DNA of 51,373 nt from Schumannella soli (GTDB taxonomy: Bacteria; Actinomycetota; Actinomycetes; Actinomycetales; Microbacteriaceae). The notes beneath the pieces were generated by a model. It did no database searches. It had not been told where the DNA came from and saw only the letters and a program-made list of their open reading frames with translations. The DNA lies in contig NZ_VHQG01000001.1 of the NCBI RefSeq assembly GCF_006517435.1, forward strand, positions 247,983-299,355, given 5' to 3'. This document shows positions 44,576 through 51,373 of this stretch, one piece after another (the first letter of the stretch is position 1; each line of letters opens with the position of its first letter). The position numbers and the translations under genes were made by a program.

Positions 44576-46924
44576 TCAGCCCTGCTGGCGGGCGGCCTTG
44601 CGGCGGCGGATCGCGGCGACGGCGAGCAGGGCGATACCGACCTGCAGCACGAGCAGCGCTCCGATTCCGGGGATCAGTCCGTCGACACCGGTCGACGCGA
44701 GGCCCGTGCCGCCACCGGCCTGCGGCTTGGTCGGCGGGGTGGTCGGCGGCGTGGTGGGAGGCGTGGTCTCCTCGTCGGAGACACCGCAGTCCTTGACGGT
44801 GACGTCGGTGCTCTTCTGCAGGTTGCCGCTCGAGTCGATCGCGGTCACCCGGTACTCGGCGTCGTTCTTGATGCCGGTGAAGACCACCGGGTCGGCGAGC
44901 TCGGCCGAGGTGACGGTCTTCTCGTCGATGACGGTCCAGGCGTCGTCGTCACCCTGGCTGACACGCACGGTCCAGTCGCGGTCCGGCTCCACGCCGGTCA
45001 CGTCGACCTCGAGGCTCGAGGTCTTCGAGTCGGCCTGGCAGGCCACGGCGATCGCCGAGAGTCCCGGGTTCGTCGGGCAGTCGGCCAGAGTGACATCCTT
45101 GGTCACGACGGTCTGGTCGTCGTCCGCGTCGGTCAGAGTCACGCCGTAGGTCGTGCCGGGCTCGAGTCCGGTGAACGGAACCGAGAACGTGGCGGCCTCG
45201 GCGGTGACCGGCTTGGCGTCCACGCCCGTGACGGCCTTGCCGTCGACGGTGAGCGTCACGAGGTAGCTGCGACCCGGAATGGCGCCGGTGACCGTGACGT
45301 CGAAGCTGCCCTTGCCGGTCGGAGCCACGCACTGGGTCGGGTCGATGGCGATCGATGGCACGTCAGGGCAGTCGACCAGCTTCGCGGTGACCTTCGCGGT
45401 GGCGTCGTCGGCCTGGTCGTCGACGACGGTGACCGTGTAGCTCGCGCCCGGCGTCAGCCCGGTGAAGCTCAGCGGGAAGCTGGAGCTCGTCGGGGTCACG
45501 TGGACCGGCGCCTGCACCGCGTCGCCGGCCGACACCAGAGTGACCGTGTACGAGCGACCCGGCACCACCGAGGTCACGGTTCCGGCGAGGCTGCCGGTGC
45601 CGTGCGGGGCGACGCACTGCGTGGCGTCGATCGCGATCTTCGGGGTCGTGGCGCAGGCGACCTGGGTGATCGTCTGCTCGGCGAGCACCGACGTGGCCGC
45701 CGAGTCGATGACGCGCACCGTGTGCTCTCCCGCCGCTGTGTCCGCGGTGACCGTCTTGGTGGTCGCGCCGGTGATGGTCGCCACGGTCGTGCCGTCGACG
45801 ACGACCGTGTAGGTGCGGTCAGCGGAGAGGCCCGAGGCGGTGATGGTCAGCGGAAGGGTCTGCGCGTCGGTCGTGCAGACGGCCAGCTCGACCGTGAGGT
45901 TCGGCGTGACCGGGCAGAGCGCCGGGGTCACCGGTGCGGTCTGGCCGACCTTCACGCCCGCCTCGGTCGTGATGATGATCGTCGAGGGGACCCCGACCGG
46001 CACCTGAATGCGCGCGGTGCCGTCGGCGCCGACCTTCGTCTTCGAACCGGCGTTGCCGTCGACGGTGGCGTAGTAGGTCTGGCCCTCGACGAGACCGGTC
46101 ACGGTCACGGTGGCGCCGACGAGGGTCGAGCCGGGGGCGGTGCACACATCGGCGACGACGTCGGCGGAGTCCACTCCGCGCGGGCACTCGGCCGGGGTGA
46201 CGGCCGCGCTCGTGGCGGAGGCGCCGGTGGTGCTGCTGGTCACGACGGCGGTGTAGCTGCTGCCGGTGGGCCAGCTGCCGAGCGGCACGCTCTGGCTGGC
46301 GGCGTTCGCCGCGAAGTCCTCGGTGCGCAGCTCCTTGGCGCCGGACTTCAGGATGACCGTGTAGTTGGCGCCGGGCTGCAGCGAGCCGAGCTTCGCGGTG
46401 ACGGGCACCGAGGTGGGGCCGCCGGGGGCGACGCAGTCGGCCGCATCGATCGAGATCGTCGGCTTGACCGGGTTGCTCGGCGGGTTCGTCGGCGTGCAGA
46501 GCGGGGTCGTACCCGACTTGTCGAGGTTCCAGTCGGGGTTGCTCGGGTTGTCGCCGGCGACGACCTTGACGCGGTACGCGTGGGTCACACCATCCTGCGG
46601 AACCGGGTAGGTGGCGGCGAAGCTCGACCGGAAGGTCGTGTCGACGAGCTGCTTGCCGTCGAGTTCGACGCGGACCGTGTTGGTCTTGTTCGAGTTGTAC
46701 GCCGTGAGGTTCACGGCGATGCTCGAGCAGGTGACGTTGACGGAGCGGTTGTGCGCCTCGGCCGCCGCGCCGACGAGGGCGATGCCGCCGACGGCGAGAG
46801 CCGCGACGACGAGTCCGGAGACCGCCGTCATGACCTTGGCTCTGAGGGTGCGCGGCCCGCGGCGCGCGAGGCGCGCGAGGGCCCTATCGAGAATCCGGGC
46901 AGGGGACGATGCCGTGGAGCGCAT
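44576..46924 (-). CDS. Secreted surface protein with six cysteine-bounded Ig/FnIII-like repeats and an LASTG anchor
   Basis: A 782-residue protein with a long signal peptide (residues about 30-55, VMTAVSGLVVAALAVGGIALVGAAAEA). A first domain of about 110 residues follows (VTCSSIAVNLTAYNSNKTNTVRVELDG). Then come six repeats of about 85-100 residues. Each opens with a segment such as KIAIDATQCVAPHGTG or SIAIDPTQCVAPTGKG and closes with a (D/A)C or LC pair (DCPDVP, ACATTP), so each domain has two cysteines near its border. A Thr/Pro stalk (TTPPTTPPTTPPTKP) precedes LASTG, a hydrophobic helix and RRRK. The anchor is of the LAxTG (class E sortase) type. Role is unknown. It is divergent from a LuxR-type regulator. 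Confidence 0.87.
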   Translation of the reverse strand: MRSTASSPARILDRALARLARRGPRTLRAKVMTAVSGLVVAALAVGGIALVGAAAEAHNRSVNVTCSSIAVNLTAYNSNKTNTVRVELDGKQLVDTTFRSSFAATYPVPQDGVTHAYRVKVVAGDNPSNPDWNLDKSGTTPLCTPTNPPSNPVKPTISIDAADCVAPGGPTSVPVTAKLGSLQPGANYTVILKSGAKELRTEDFAANAASQSVPLGSWPTGSSYTAVVTSSTTGASATSAAVTPAECPRGVDSADVVADVCTAPGSTLVGATVTVTGLVEGQTYYATVDGNAGSKTKVGADGTARIQVPVGVPSTIIITTEAGVKVGQTAPVTPALCPVTPNLTVELAVCTTDAQTLPLTITASGLSADRTYTVVVDGTTVATITGATTKTVTADTAAGEHTVRVIDSAATSVLAEQTITQVACATTPKIAIDATQCVAPHGTGSLAGTVTSVVPGRSYTVTLVSAGDAVQAPVHVTPTSSSFPLSFTGLTPGASYTVTVVDDQADDATAKVTAKLVDCPDVPSIAIDPTQCVAPTGKGSFDVTVTGAIPGRSYLVTLTVDGKAVTGVDAKPVTAEAATFSVPFTGLEPGTTYGVTLTDADDDQTVVTKDVTLADCPTNPGLSAIAVACQADSKTSSLEVDVTGVEPDRDWTVRVSQGDDDAWTVIDEKTVTSAELADPVVFTGIKNDAEYRVTAIDSSGNLQKSTDVTVKDCGVSDEETTPPTTPPTTPPTKPQAGGGTGLASTGVDGLIPGIGALLVLQVGIALLAVAAIRRRKAARQQG

Positions 46925-47106
46925 ACGGGGGTTGCTCTCTACTTCAAGGCACGCGTCTGACCACCCGCCATTCAGGGGGGACGGGCTGGGCGGAGGGTAA
47001 GACCGACCAGACCTGGCGGGTGCACGGCGCGATGCCGTACTGATCCGACCGCGGGGGACGATCGGCCCTCTGACTACGGGGGTCGCCAGAGTTGTCCTCA
47101 TTATGG

Positions 47107-47136
47107 TGGACACGTTTCGCGGTGCGCAAGTAGCAT
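47107..47136 (+). promoter_or_regulatory. Promoter of the LuxR-type regulator
   Basis: TGGACA (-35), an 18-bp spacer and TAGCAT (-10) predict a leader of about 43 nt before GTG 47186. The divergent interval 46925-47106 shows no other clear element. Confidence 0.6.
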
Positions 47137-47185
47137 CGGGGGTGAGATTCAGACCACCGCGCGGAACTGGGAACCACACGGGGGT

Positions 47186-48928
47186 GTGCATCACTCCGAA
47201 GCGTGCCTGCATCGCGCGCCGGGCCCGAAAACCGGCGCACGTCCGCAGCACCCGACGTGTGGAAGCGACACCGAATTGCCCCGAAGCACCACTCTCGACT
47301 CCCTCCGACGGGAAGTGGACGCCCGACTCGACGCGGGTGATCCCCCCGGTGCCGTCACGCTCGTGCGCAGCGCCTGGCGAGGGCTCTCCGCCGAGTCTCC
47401 CGCGGGACTGCGGGAGCTGATCGAGACCATCCCCGACGAGGCCTGGCGCGACGACCCCGTGATCGCGGCGGCGTTCGGCGCCAGCTACCGCACGGCGCGC
47501 GGCGACCGCTCGCGGTCGGCGCTCGCGTACTTCGAAGCGGCCCTGATGAGCCTGCCCTGCGACGACCCGGATGCCGTGATCGTGCGCCTGCAGTCGGCCG
47601 CCGCCCTGCGCACCCTCGGCCGACTCGATGACGCGGACGACGCCCTCGACCTGGCCGCCGAACAGGCCCAGGCCACCTCGGCGCCCGGCATCGAATGGCG
47701 GGTCACCGTGCGCGCGATGGCCGCCCTCCAGCGCGGCATGGTGCAGCTGCACCGCGGGCGCTACGCCGACGCCGCTCCGCTGCTCGCCTTCGCCGACGGA
47801 CTGGGCGAACGCCACCTGAGCCGCGCCGAGCACGTGGAGTGCCTCGGCGGGCGCGCCCTCATCGCGATCGGCGCCGGCGAGCTGGATGCCGCATCCGGCT
47901 TCGTGCAGCAGGCGCGCTCGATCGCCGAGGGCACCCTGCTGCTGCGCAGCCCCTTCGCGGCGACAGCGCTCATCGCCGAGCTCATGGTCGCGGTCGAGCG
48001 CCTCGACAGCGAGACCGCGCATCGCATCGAGGTCGAGATCGCCGCCGCCGCCGAGGGCAGCGACTGGGAGCCCTTCGGCTGGATCGCCACGGCCCGCCTG
48101 CACGCGCTCGAGCGCGACTTCTCCGGCGCGCTCGAGCTGATCCGACGCGCCGGGGAGAGCTACCGCACGTGGCACCCGGCGGGCAGCGGCGCCGCTCTCG
48201 GCGAGCTGCTGCGCGCCGCCATCCTCATCCGTCACGGCCAGGGCGACGCGGCCTGGCAGGTGCTCTCCGAGCTGCCCTCCGATGCGCGGCACGATCTCTG
48301 CGCCGGCCGCTACGTCGCGCAGCTCCGGCTCGTGAACGGCGACGTGGAGGGCGCGGCCGCCGCCCTCGCCGAGTGCGACGCCCTCGGCGAGGCCCACGCC
48401 GCGCGCACTCTCGCGGAGGTGCAGCTGCTGCGCGCCGCCATCGAGGCCGAGCGCGGCAATCCGGCCGAGTCGGCGCTCTGGTGCGACCGCAGCCTGCACC
48501 ACATGCAGCGCACCGGAACGCGCTCGCCGCTCATCATGGTGCCGCCGCTCATGCTGCGCGAGCTCATGAATCAGGCCTCGTCGCGGCGTCAGGCCCCCGA
48601 GATCGCGGCGCTCGTGGAGCGCATCCGGTCGGCCGTGGATGCGCGCCTCACCGCCGCCGGCGACGAGGGCGGGATGCTCGCGCCGCTCACCAGCCGGGAG
48701 ACGATCGTGCTCGACCAGCTGCGTCAGGGCAAGACCGTCGCGACGATCGCGCAGGAGCTCTTCGTCTCGGGCAACACGATGAAGACGCACCTTCGCAACA
48801 TCTACCGCAAGCTCGGCGTCGGCTCACGCGGCGAGGCGGTGCGCAAGGCGCAGGCCCTCGGCCTCTACGTCACCCCGGGATCACCCCTGGGTCACTCTGC
48901 GTCGCCCGAGCCCGATGCGCTTCACTGA
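47186..48928 (+). CDS. LuxR-family regulator with a TPR/MalT-like N-terminal region
   Basis: A 580-residue transcription factor. The C-terminal LuxR helix-turn-helix (about residues 505-570) reads LTSRETIVLDQLRQGKTVATIAQELFVSGNTMKTHLRNIYRKLGVGSRGEAV. The first 480 residues are helical repeats with TPR character (ALAYFEAALMSLPCDDPDAVIVRLQSAAALRTLGRLDDADDALDLA). The ATPase module of full-length LAL/MalT proteins is absent, so it is a short form. The ligand or partner is unknown. GTG 47186 has no strong Shine-Dalgarno sequence, and the true start may be a little downstream; the promoter at 47107-47136 fits this region. It is divergent from the LASTG surface-protein gene, a likely target. Confidence 0.85.
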   Translation: MHHSEACLHRAPGPKTGARPQHPTCGSDTELPRSTTLDSLRREVDARLDAGDPPGAVTLVRSAWRGLSAESPAGLRELIETIPDEAWRDDPVIAAAFGASYRTARGDRSRSALAYFEAALMSLPCDDPDAVIVRLQSAAALRTLGRLDDADDALDLAAEQAQATSAPGIEWRVTVRAMAALQRGMVQLHRGRYADAAPLLAFADGLGERHLSRAEHVECLGGRALIAIGAGELDAASGFVQQARSIAEGTLLLRSPFAATALIAELMVAVERLDSETAHRIEVEIAAAAEGSDWEPFGWIATARLHALERDFSGALELIRRAGESYRTWHPAGSGAALGELLRAAILIRHGQGDAAWQVLSELPSDARHDLCAGRYVAQLRLVNGDVEGAAAALAECDALGEAHAARTLAEVQLLRAAIEAERGNPAESALWCDRSLHHMQRTGTRSPLIMVPPLMLRELMNQASSRRQAPEIAALVERIRSAVDARLTAAGDEGGMLAPLTSRETIVLDQLRQGKTVATIAQELFVSGNTMKTHLRNIYRKLGVGSRGEAVRKAQALGLYVTPGSPLGHSASPEPDALH

Positions 48929-48962
48929 GTCAGCGCTCGCGCCCGGCCGTCCCTGATCCCGG

Positions 48963-48986
48963 CCGCCCGCTTGCGCCGACGGGCGG
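48963..48986 (+). terminator. Hairpin after the LuxR-type gene
   Basis: CCGCCCG pairs with CGGGCGG over a 10-nt loop, 35 nt beyond the stop codon. Confidence 0.45.
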
Positions 48987-49078
48987 GGAGAACGGCTGGT
49001 TACCTGATCCCCGTCCGTCAACTCGGGTCGAGCGATCGCGCTCCCCCCGGGCCCGACGGATCCCCGCCCGGGAACACG

Positions 49079-49121
49079 ACGACGGCGCCGCCCCCGGACG
49101 AACCGGGAACGACGCCGTCGT
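49079..49121 (-). terminator. Terminator after rplL
   Basis: ACGACGGCG pairs with CGCCGTCGT, with an inner CCCGG/CCGGG stem around TTCGT. It lies about 18 nt beyond the rplL stop codon. Confidence 0.65.
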
Positions 49122-49138
49122 TGAAGTGAGGAAGAACC

Positions 49139-49525
49139 TTACTTGAGGGTGACCGTGGCGCCGGCGCCCTCGAGGGCCTCCTTGGCCTTCTCGGCAGCCT
49201 CCTTGTTGGCGCCCTCCAGAACGGTGCTGGGCGCGCCGTCGACGAGAGCCTTGGCCTCCGAGAGACCGAGGCTCGTGAGGCCGCGCACCTCCTTGATGAC
49301 CTGGATCTTGGCGGAACCGGCCGACTCGAGAACGACGTCGAACGAGTCCTTCTCCTCCTCCTCGGCGGCGGCAGCGCCACCGGCGGCGGGGGCGGCGGCG
49401 ACGGCGACCGGCGCGGCGGCGGTGACCTCGAAGGTCTCCTCGAACTTCTTGACGAACTCGCTGAGCTCGATGAGCGAGAGCTCCTTGAACGCCTCGAGCA
49501 GCTCGTCGGTGGTGAGCTTGGCCAT
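49139..49525 (-). CDS. rplL: 50S ribosomal protein L7/L12
   Basis: The 128-residue stalk protein of the large ribosomal subunit, which recruits translation factors. It has the N-terminal dimerisation domain ([29 protein letters not shown]), an Ala/Gly hinge and the C-terminal factor-binding domain ([27 protein letters not shown]). Length is normal. AAGGAG lies 7 nt before the ATG. It follows rplJ by 39 nt in the same operon. Confidence 0.98.
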   Translation of the reverse strand: MAKLTTDELLEAFKELSLIELSEFVKKFEETFEVTAAAPVAVAAAPAAGGAAAAEEEEKDSFDVVLESAGSAKIQVIKEVRGLTSLGLSEAKALVDGAPSTVLEGANKEAAEKAKEALEGAGATVTLK

Positions 49526-49564
49526 GCTTTTCTCCTTAGTGCTGAATGTCTAGCCGCGGGCGGG

Positions 49565-50080
49565 TTACGCCGCGGACTCCTGCTTCGCGCGCAGCGCGTC
49601 GACCGTGCGGACGGCCTGCGCGAGCGGCGCGTTGAACATGTACGCGGCACCGAACAGCGAGGCCTTGAAGGCGCCGGCCAGCTTGGCCAGCAGCACCTCA
49701 CGCGACTCGAGATCGGCGAGCTTGTTCACCTCGTCGGCGGTCAGCGGGGCACCGTCGAAGTACCCGCCCTTGACCACCAGCAGAGGGTTCGCCTTGGCGA
49801 AGTCACGCAGAGTCTTCGCGACGGCGACGGTGTCGCCGTGCACGAAGGCGATCGCGGAGGGACCGACGAGGGCGTCGTCGAACGACGTGATGCCCGCTTC
49901 GTTGGCCGCGATCTTGGTGAGCGTGTTCTTCACCACGGCATAGGTCGCGTTCTCGCGGAGGTTCTTGCGCAGCTCCTTGAGCTGAGCAACCGTGAGACCG
50001 CGGTACTCGGTGAGCACGACCGCGTTCGAGCTGCGGAAAGACTCCGTCAGCTCGGCGACCGTTGCTTCCTTGTTCGCCAT
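49565..50080 (-). CDS. rplJ: 50S ribosomal protein L10
   Basis: The 171-residue L10 protein anchors L7/L12 dimers to 23S rRNA and represses its own operon by binding the mRNA leader. Family motifs [43 protein letters not shown] and VKNTLTKIA are present, and length is normal. AAGGAG lies 6 nt before the ATG. The leader of about 220 nt contains a terminator-like hairpin with a U-tract (50151-50182). The usual upstream genes rplK-rplA are not next to it here. Confidence 0.98.
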   Translation of the reverse strand: MANKEATVAELTESFRSSNAVVLTEYRGLTVAQLKELRKNLRENATYAVVKNTLTKIAANEAGITSFDDALVGPSAIAFVHGDTVAVAKTLRDFAKANPLLVVKGGYFDGAPLTADEVNKLADLESREVLLAKLAGAFKASLFGAAYMFNAPLAQAVRTVDALRAKQESAA

Positions 50081-50150
50081 GGCGCTCCTTGTGGTTGGAT
50101 TCGGCGCCGAGGGCCGCGGGCATCCCGAGTGGGATCAGACATCCGCCAAC

Positions 50151-50182
50151 GAAAAGAGCTCCGGCGCAGACGCACGGAGCTC
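50151..50182 (-). terminator. Intrinsic terminator in the rplJ leader (attenuator candidate)
   Basis: On the minus strand GAGCTCCG pairs with CGGAGCTC over an 11-nt loop and is followed by TTTTCGTT, a real U-tract in an otherwise GC-rich window. It lies about 70 nt before rplJ. It could end transcription of the small upstream gene, but it also lies within the predicted rplJ leader. Confidence 0.65.
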
Positions 50183-50304
50183 GAACCACAGAAGGGCTTG
50201 TCACTTCACACACCTGCGCGGGTCTCTTCACGAGGAAGGACTTCGTCCGGGTGACGCCTTCGAGAAGGCGGCACGTCGGAGACCAGCGGTCTTCGGCCGG
50301 GTCC

Positions 50305-50334
50305 AGGGTAACCCGAGAGACGGCGGATGCGCAA
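50305..50334 (-). promoter_or_regulatory. Predicted rplJ promoter
   Basis: The minus strand has TTGCGC (-35, 50329-50334), an 18-bp spacer and TACCCT (-10, 50305-50310), giving a leader of about 219 nt with room for an L10-binding structure. Confidence 0.5.
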
Positions 50335-50349
50335 ACCGGCTCCGGAGTC

Positions 50350-50523
50350 TCACATCTCGGGATCGGTCTCGTCGTCGCCGTCCGACGGGTCGCGGCGCAG
50401 AACGAACGCTCCGATCACGGCCACGGCGGCGAGTGCGATCACGAGGGCGATCGGCACCCAGGGGATGCATGCCGCATCGAAGAGCCCTGCTTCCGCGATG
50501 GAGGGGATCGTGCCGCTGGCCAT
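50350..50523 (-). CDS. Small single-pass membrane protein (57 aa)
   Basis: The frame encodes a 57-residue protein. It has a short N-terminus (MASGTIPSIAEAGLFDAA), one hydrophobic helix (WVPIALVIALAAVAVIGAFV), then RR and an acidic tail (DPSDGDDETDPEM). GGGAGA lies 6 nt before the ATG, and codons end mostly in G or C. I do not recognise a family. It sits just upstream of the rplJ promoter on the same strand. A plus-strand frame of 77 codons (50327-50560) over the same DNA lacks these features and is taken as its shadow. Confidence 0.65.
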   Translation of the reverse strand: MASGTIPSIAEAGLFDAACIPWVPIALVIALAAVAVIGAFVLRRDPSDGDDETDPEM

Positions 50524-50670
50524 GGCGCATCTCCCTTCATCGGAGCGGCGGTCGGGCTGATCGCACGAGCACTGCCGTGCGAGGTTACCTCAGCTCATCA
50601 CCTGCTTCGTAGACCCGCGATCGGGTCGCGCCCGGCTCGCGCGCCGCCCGCCGCTGTCGCCGGCCCGGGA

Positions 50671-50676
50671 GACAAT
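50671..50676 (+). promoter_or_regulatory. Possible -10 box of the YqaJ-type nuclease gene
   Basis: GACAAT lies 6 nt before GTG 50683, consistent with a leaderless mRNA. No good -35 box is seen. Confidence 0.35.
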
Positions 50677-50682
50677 GGACGC

Positions 50683-51294
50683 GTGACCCGCGCCCAGCCG
50701 ATGCTCTCCCTCTGGGAGGCGCCGCCGGTGCACTGGCGCGACCGCGTCGTCGCCGACTCGACCGATCGGCGCGGCTGGTTCATCGCCCGCGCGAACGGCG
50801 TCACCGCGACCGATGCGGCGCGATTCTCGAGCGACAAGCCCCTGCAGGGCATCGCCATGGAGAAGATGCTCGGCACCGGCTTCGGCGGCAACGCCTACAC
50901 GGATCACGGCCGCGCCCGCGAGCCGGAGATCGCCCGCTGGGCGCGCGCCGAGCACGGCATGCAGCCGAGCACCCAGCTCTTCCACGCCGACGGCGAGCGC
51001 GGGCACCTCGCCACCCCCGACGGCGTGCGCGAGCGCGGCGCGGCGCTCGAGCTCTGCGAGATCAAGACGACGTCGAAGGCCTGGCGCAGCATCCCCCGCA
51101 CCTACCTGCGTCAGGTCTGGTGGCAGCAATACGTGCTCGGCGCCGAGCGCACGCTCGTCGTGTGGGAGCAGCACCGCGACTTCGTGCCGGTGGATGCGGT
51201 GCCCGAGTCGCGCTGGGTGGATCGCGACGACAACGAGATCCACCGACTCGTGGTGCTAGCCGATCGGCTGCTCGAGCTGCTGCGCCGACGCTGA
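50683..51294 (+). CDS. YqaJ-type (lambda-exonuclease-like) nuclease
   Basis: A 203-residue PD-(D/E)XK nuclease of the YqaJ/RecE-type exonuclease group. Visible motifs are RRGWFIARANGVTATDAA (substrate-binding start of the fold), HGRAREPEIARWA, LATPDG with the metal-binding Asp, ELCEIKTT as the E-x-K motif, and QVWWQQYV. Relatives resect double-stranded DNA ends for single-strand annealing in phages, or act in chromosomal repair. No annealing protein or phage gene is nearby, so this is probably a chromosomal housekeeping copy. GTG 50683 was chosen because the upstream ATG at 50675 hits a stop at once. Confidence 0.85.
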   Translation: MTRAQPMLSLWEAPPVHWRDRVVADSTDRRGWFIARANGVTATDAARFSSDKPLQGIAMEKMLGTGFGGNAYTDHGRAREPEIARWARAEHGMQPSTQLFHADGERGHLATPDGVRERGAALELCEIKTTSKAWRSIPRTYLRQVWWQQYVLGAERTLVVWEQHRDFVPVDAVPESRWVDRDDNEIHRLVVLADRLLELLRRR

Positions 51295-51373
51295 GCCGGG
51301 CGCGAGCGCATCCGCCGGCTCCGTCACCTCCAGCTCCGCCGCCTCCGGCTCCGCCGCCTCCGGCTCCGCCGCC
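51256..51373 (-). CDS. Possible 3' end of a minus-strand gene with an AAEPE-repeat tail (runs off the right edge)
   Basis: The open minus-strand frame reads AAEPEAAEPEAAELEVTEPADAL and stops with TAG at 51256-51258, overlapping the end of the YqaJ gene by 39 bp. Acidic Ala-Glu-Pro tails of this kind are common in actinobacterial proteins. The identity lies outside the window. Confidence 0.3.
   Translation of the reverse strand, partial: AAEPEAAEPEAAELEVTEPADALAPGSASAQQLEQPIG
51327..51373. repeat. 15-bp tandem repeat at the right edge
   Basis: The unit CTCCGCCGCCTCCGG is repeated about three times, the first copy with one change. In the minus-strand frame it encodes AAEPE. Confidence 0.75.

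Noticed and set aside
46925-48790. Long N-terminal extension of the LASTG surface protein opposite the LuxR-type gene
   Set aside because: The extra 622 residues have shadow composition and would bury the signal peptide in the middle of the chain.
50327-50560. A 77-codon plus-strand frame upstream of the YqaJ-type gene
   Set aside because: The opposite strand has a better small gene with ribosome-binding site, membrane helix and acidic tail.

Overview
The window is very GC-rich, densely coded chromosomal DNA from an actinobacterium, most likely of the family Microbacteriaceae. Supporting signs are strong GC bias at third codon positions, GTG starts, promoters that place a TANNNT hexamer 6-7 nt before the start codon (leaderless mRNAs), LAxTG surface-protein anchors, and a DUF222/HNH (13E12-type) gene. 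No phage, plasmid, IS element, rRNA or CRISPR-Cas locus is visible. The family call is an inference; the phylum-level call is firm.

Layout. 1-10.3 kb: the 5' part of dnaX, a giant secreted IPT/TIG-repeat protein, and the SRP RNA gene ffs. 10.4-14.7 kb: a small NAD(P)-binding protein, the pta-ackA acetate operon, and tRNA-Ser(GGA). 14.8-21.1 kb: two overlapping DUF21/CBS (CorC/MpfA-like) membrane proteins, a divergent DUF998/TetR pair flanked by identical palindromes, and corA preceded by an elaborate leader. 21.1-25.2 kb: a HerA-like ATPase, a saccharopine-dehydrogenase-like oxidoreductase and a PAP2 phosphatase. 25.4-27.4 kb: a 57-bp-period repeat array leading into a DUF222-HNH gene. 27.4-32.4 kb: a Bcr/CflA exporter and a GT2-GtrA plus GT39 pair. 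32.5-38.1 kb: a multiple-monosaccharide ABC transporter with its ROK repressor gene. 38.1-44.3 kb: the transsulfuration genes metB and cbs, DUF3105 and DUF305 proteins, and an ABC exporter. 44.5-49 kb: a six-repeat LASTG surface protein divergent from a LuxR-type regulator. 49-51.4 kb: rplJ-rplL with an attenuator-like leader, a 57-aa membrane protein, and a YqaJ-type nuclease.

How genes work together. Pta and AckA interconvert acetyl-CoA and acetate with ATP gain. The two DUF21 proteins (probable Mg2+ exporters) and CorA (Mg2+ channel) suggest a divalent-cation homeostasis locus. The ROK protein probably represses both itself and the sugar transporter, because a 20-nt motif overlaps the -35 box of both promoters. 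MetB and CBS link cysteine and homocysteine metabolism.

The most notable unexplained structures are three. The corA leader contains a leader peptide, a terminator-like hairpin and a Shine-Dalgarno-sequestering hairpin, all connected by one shared octamer. The CRISPR-sized direct-repeat array runs into the promoter of the DUF222 gene. The IPT/TIG gene has been amplified in two-domain units.
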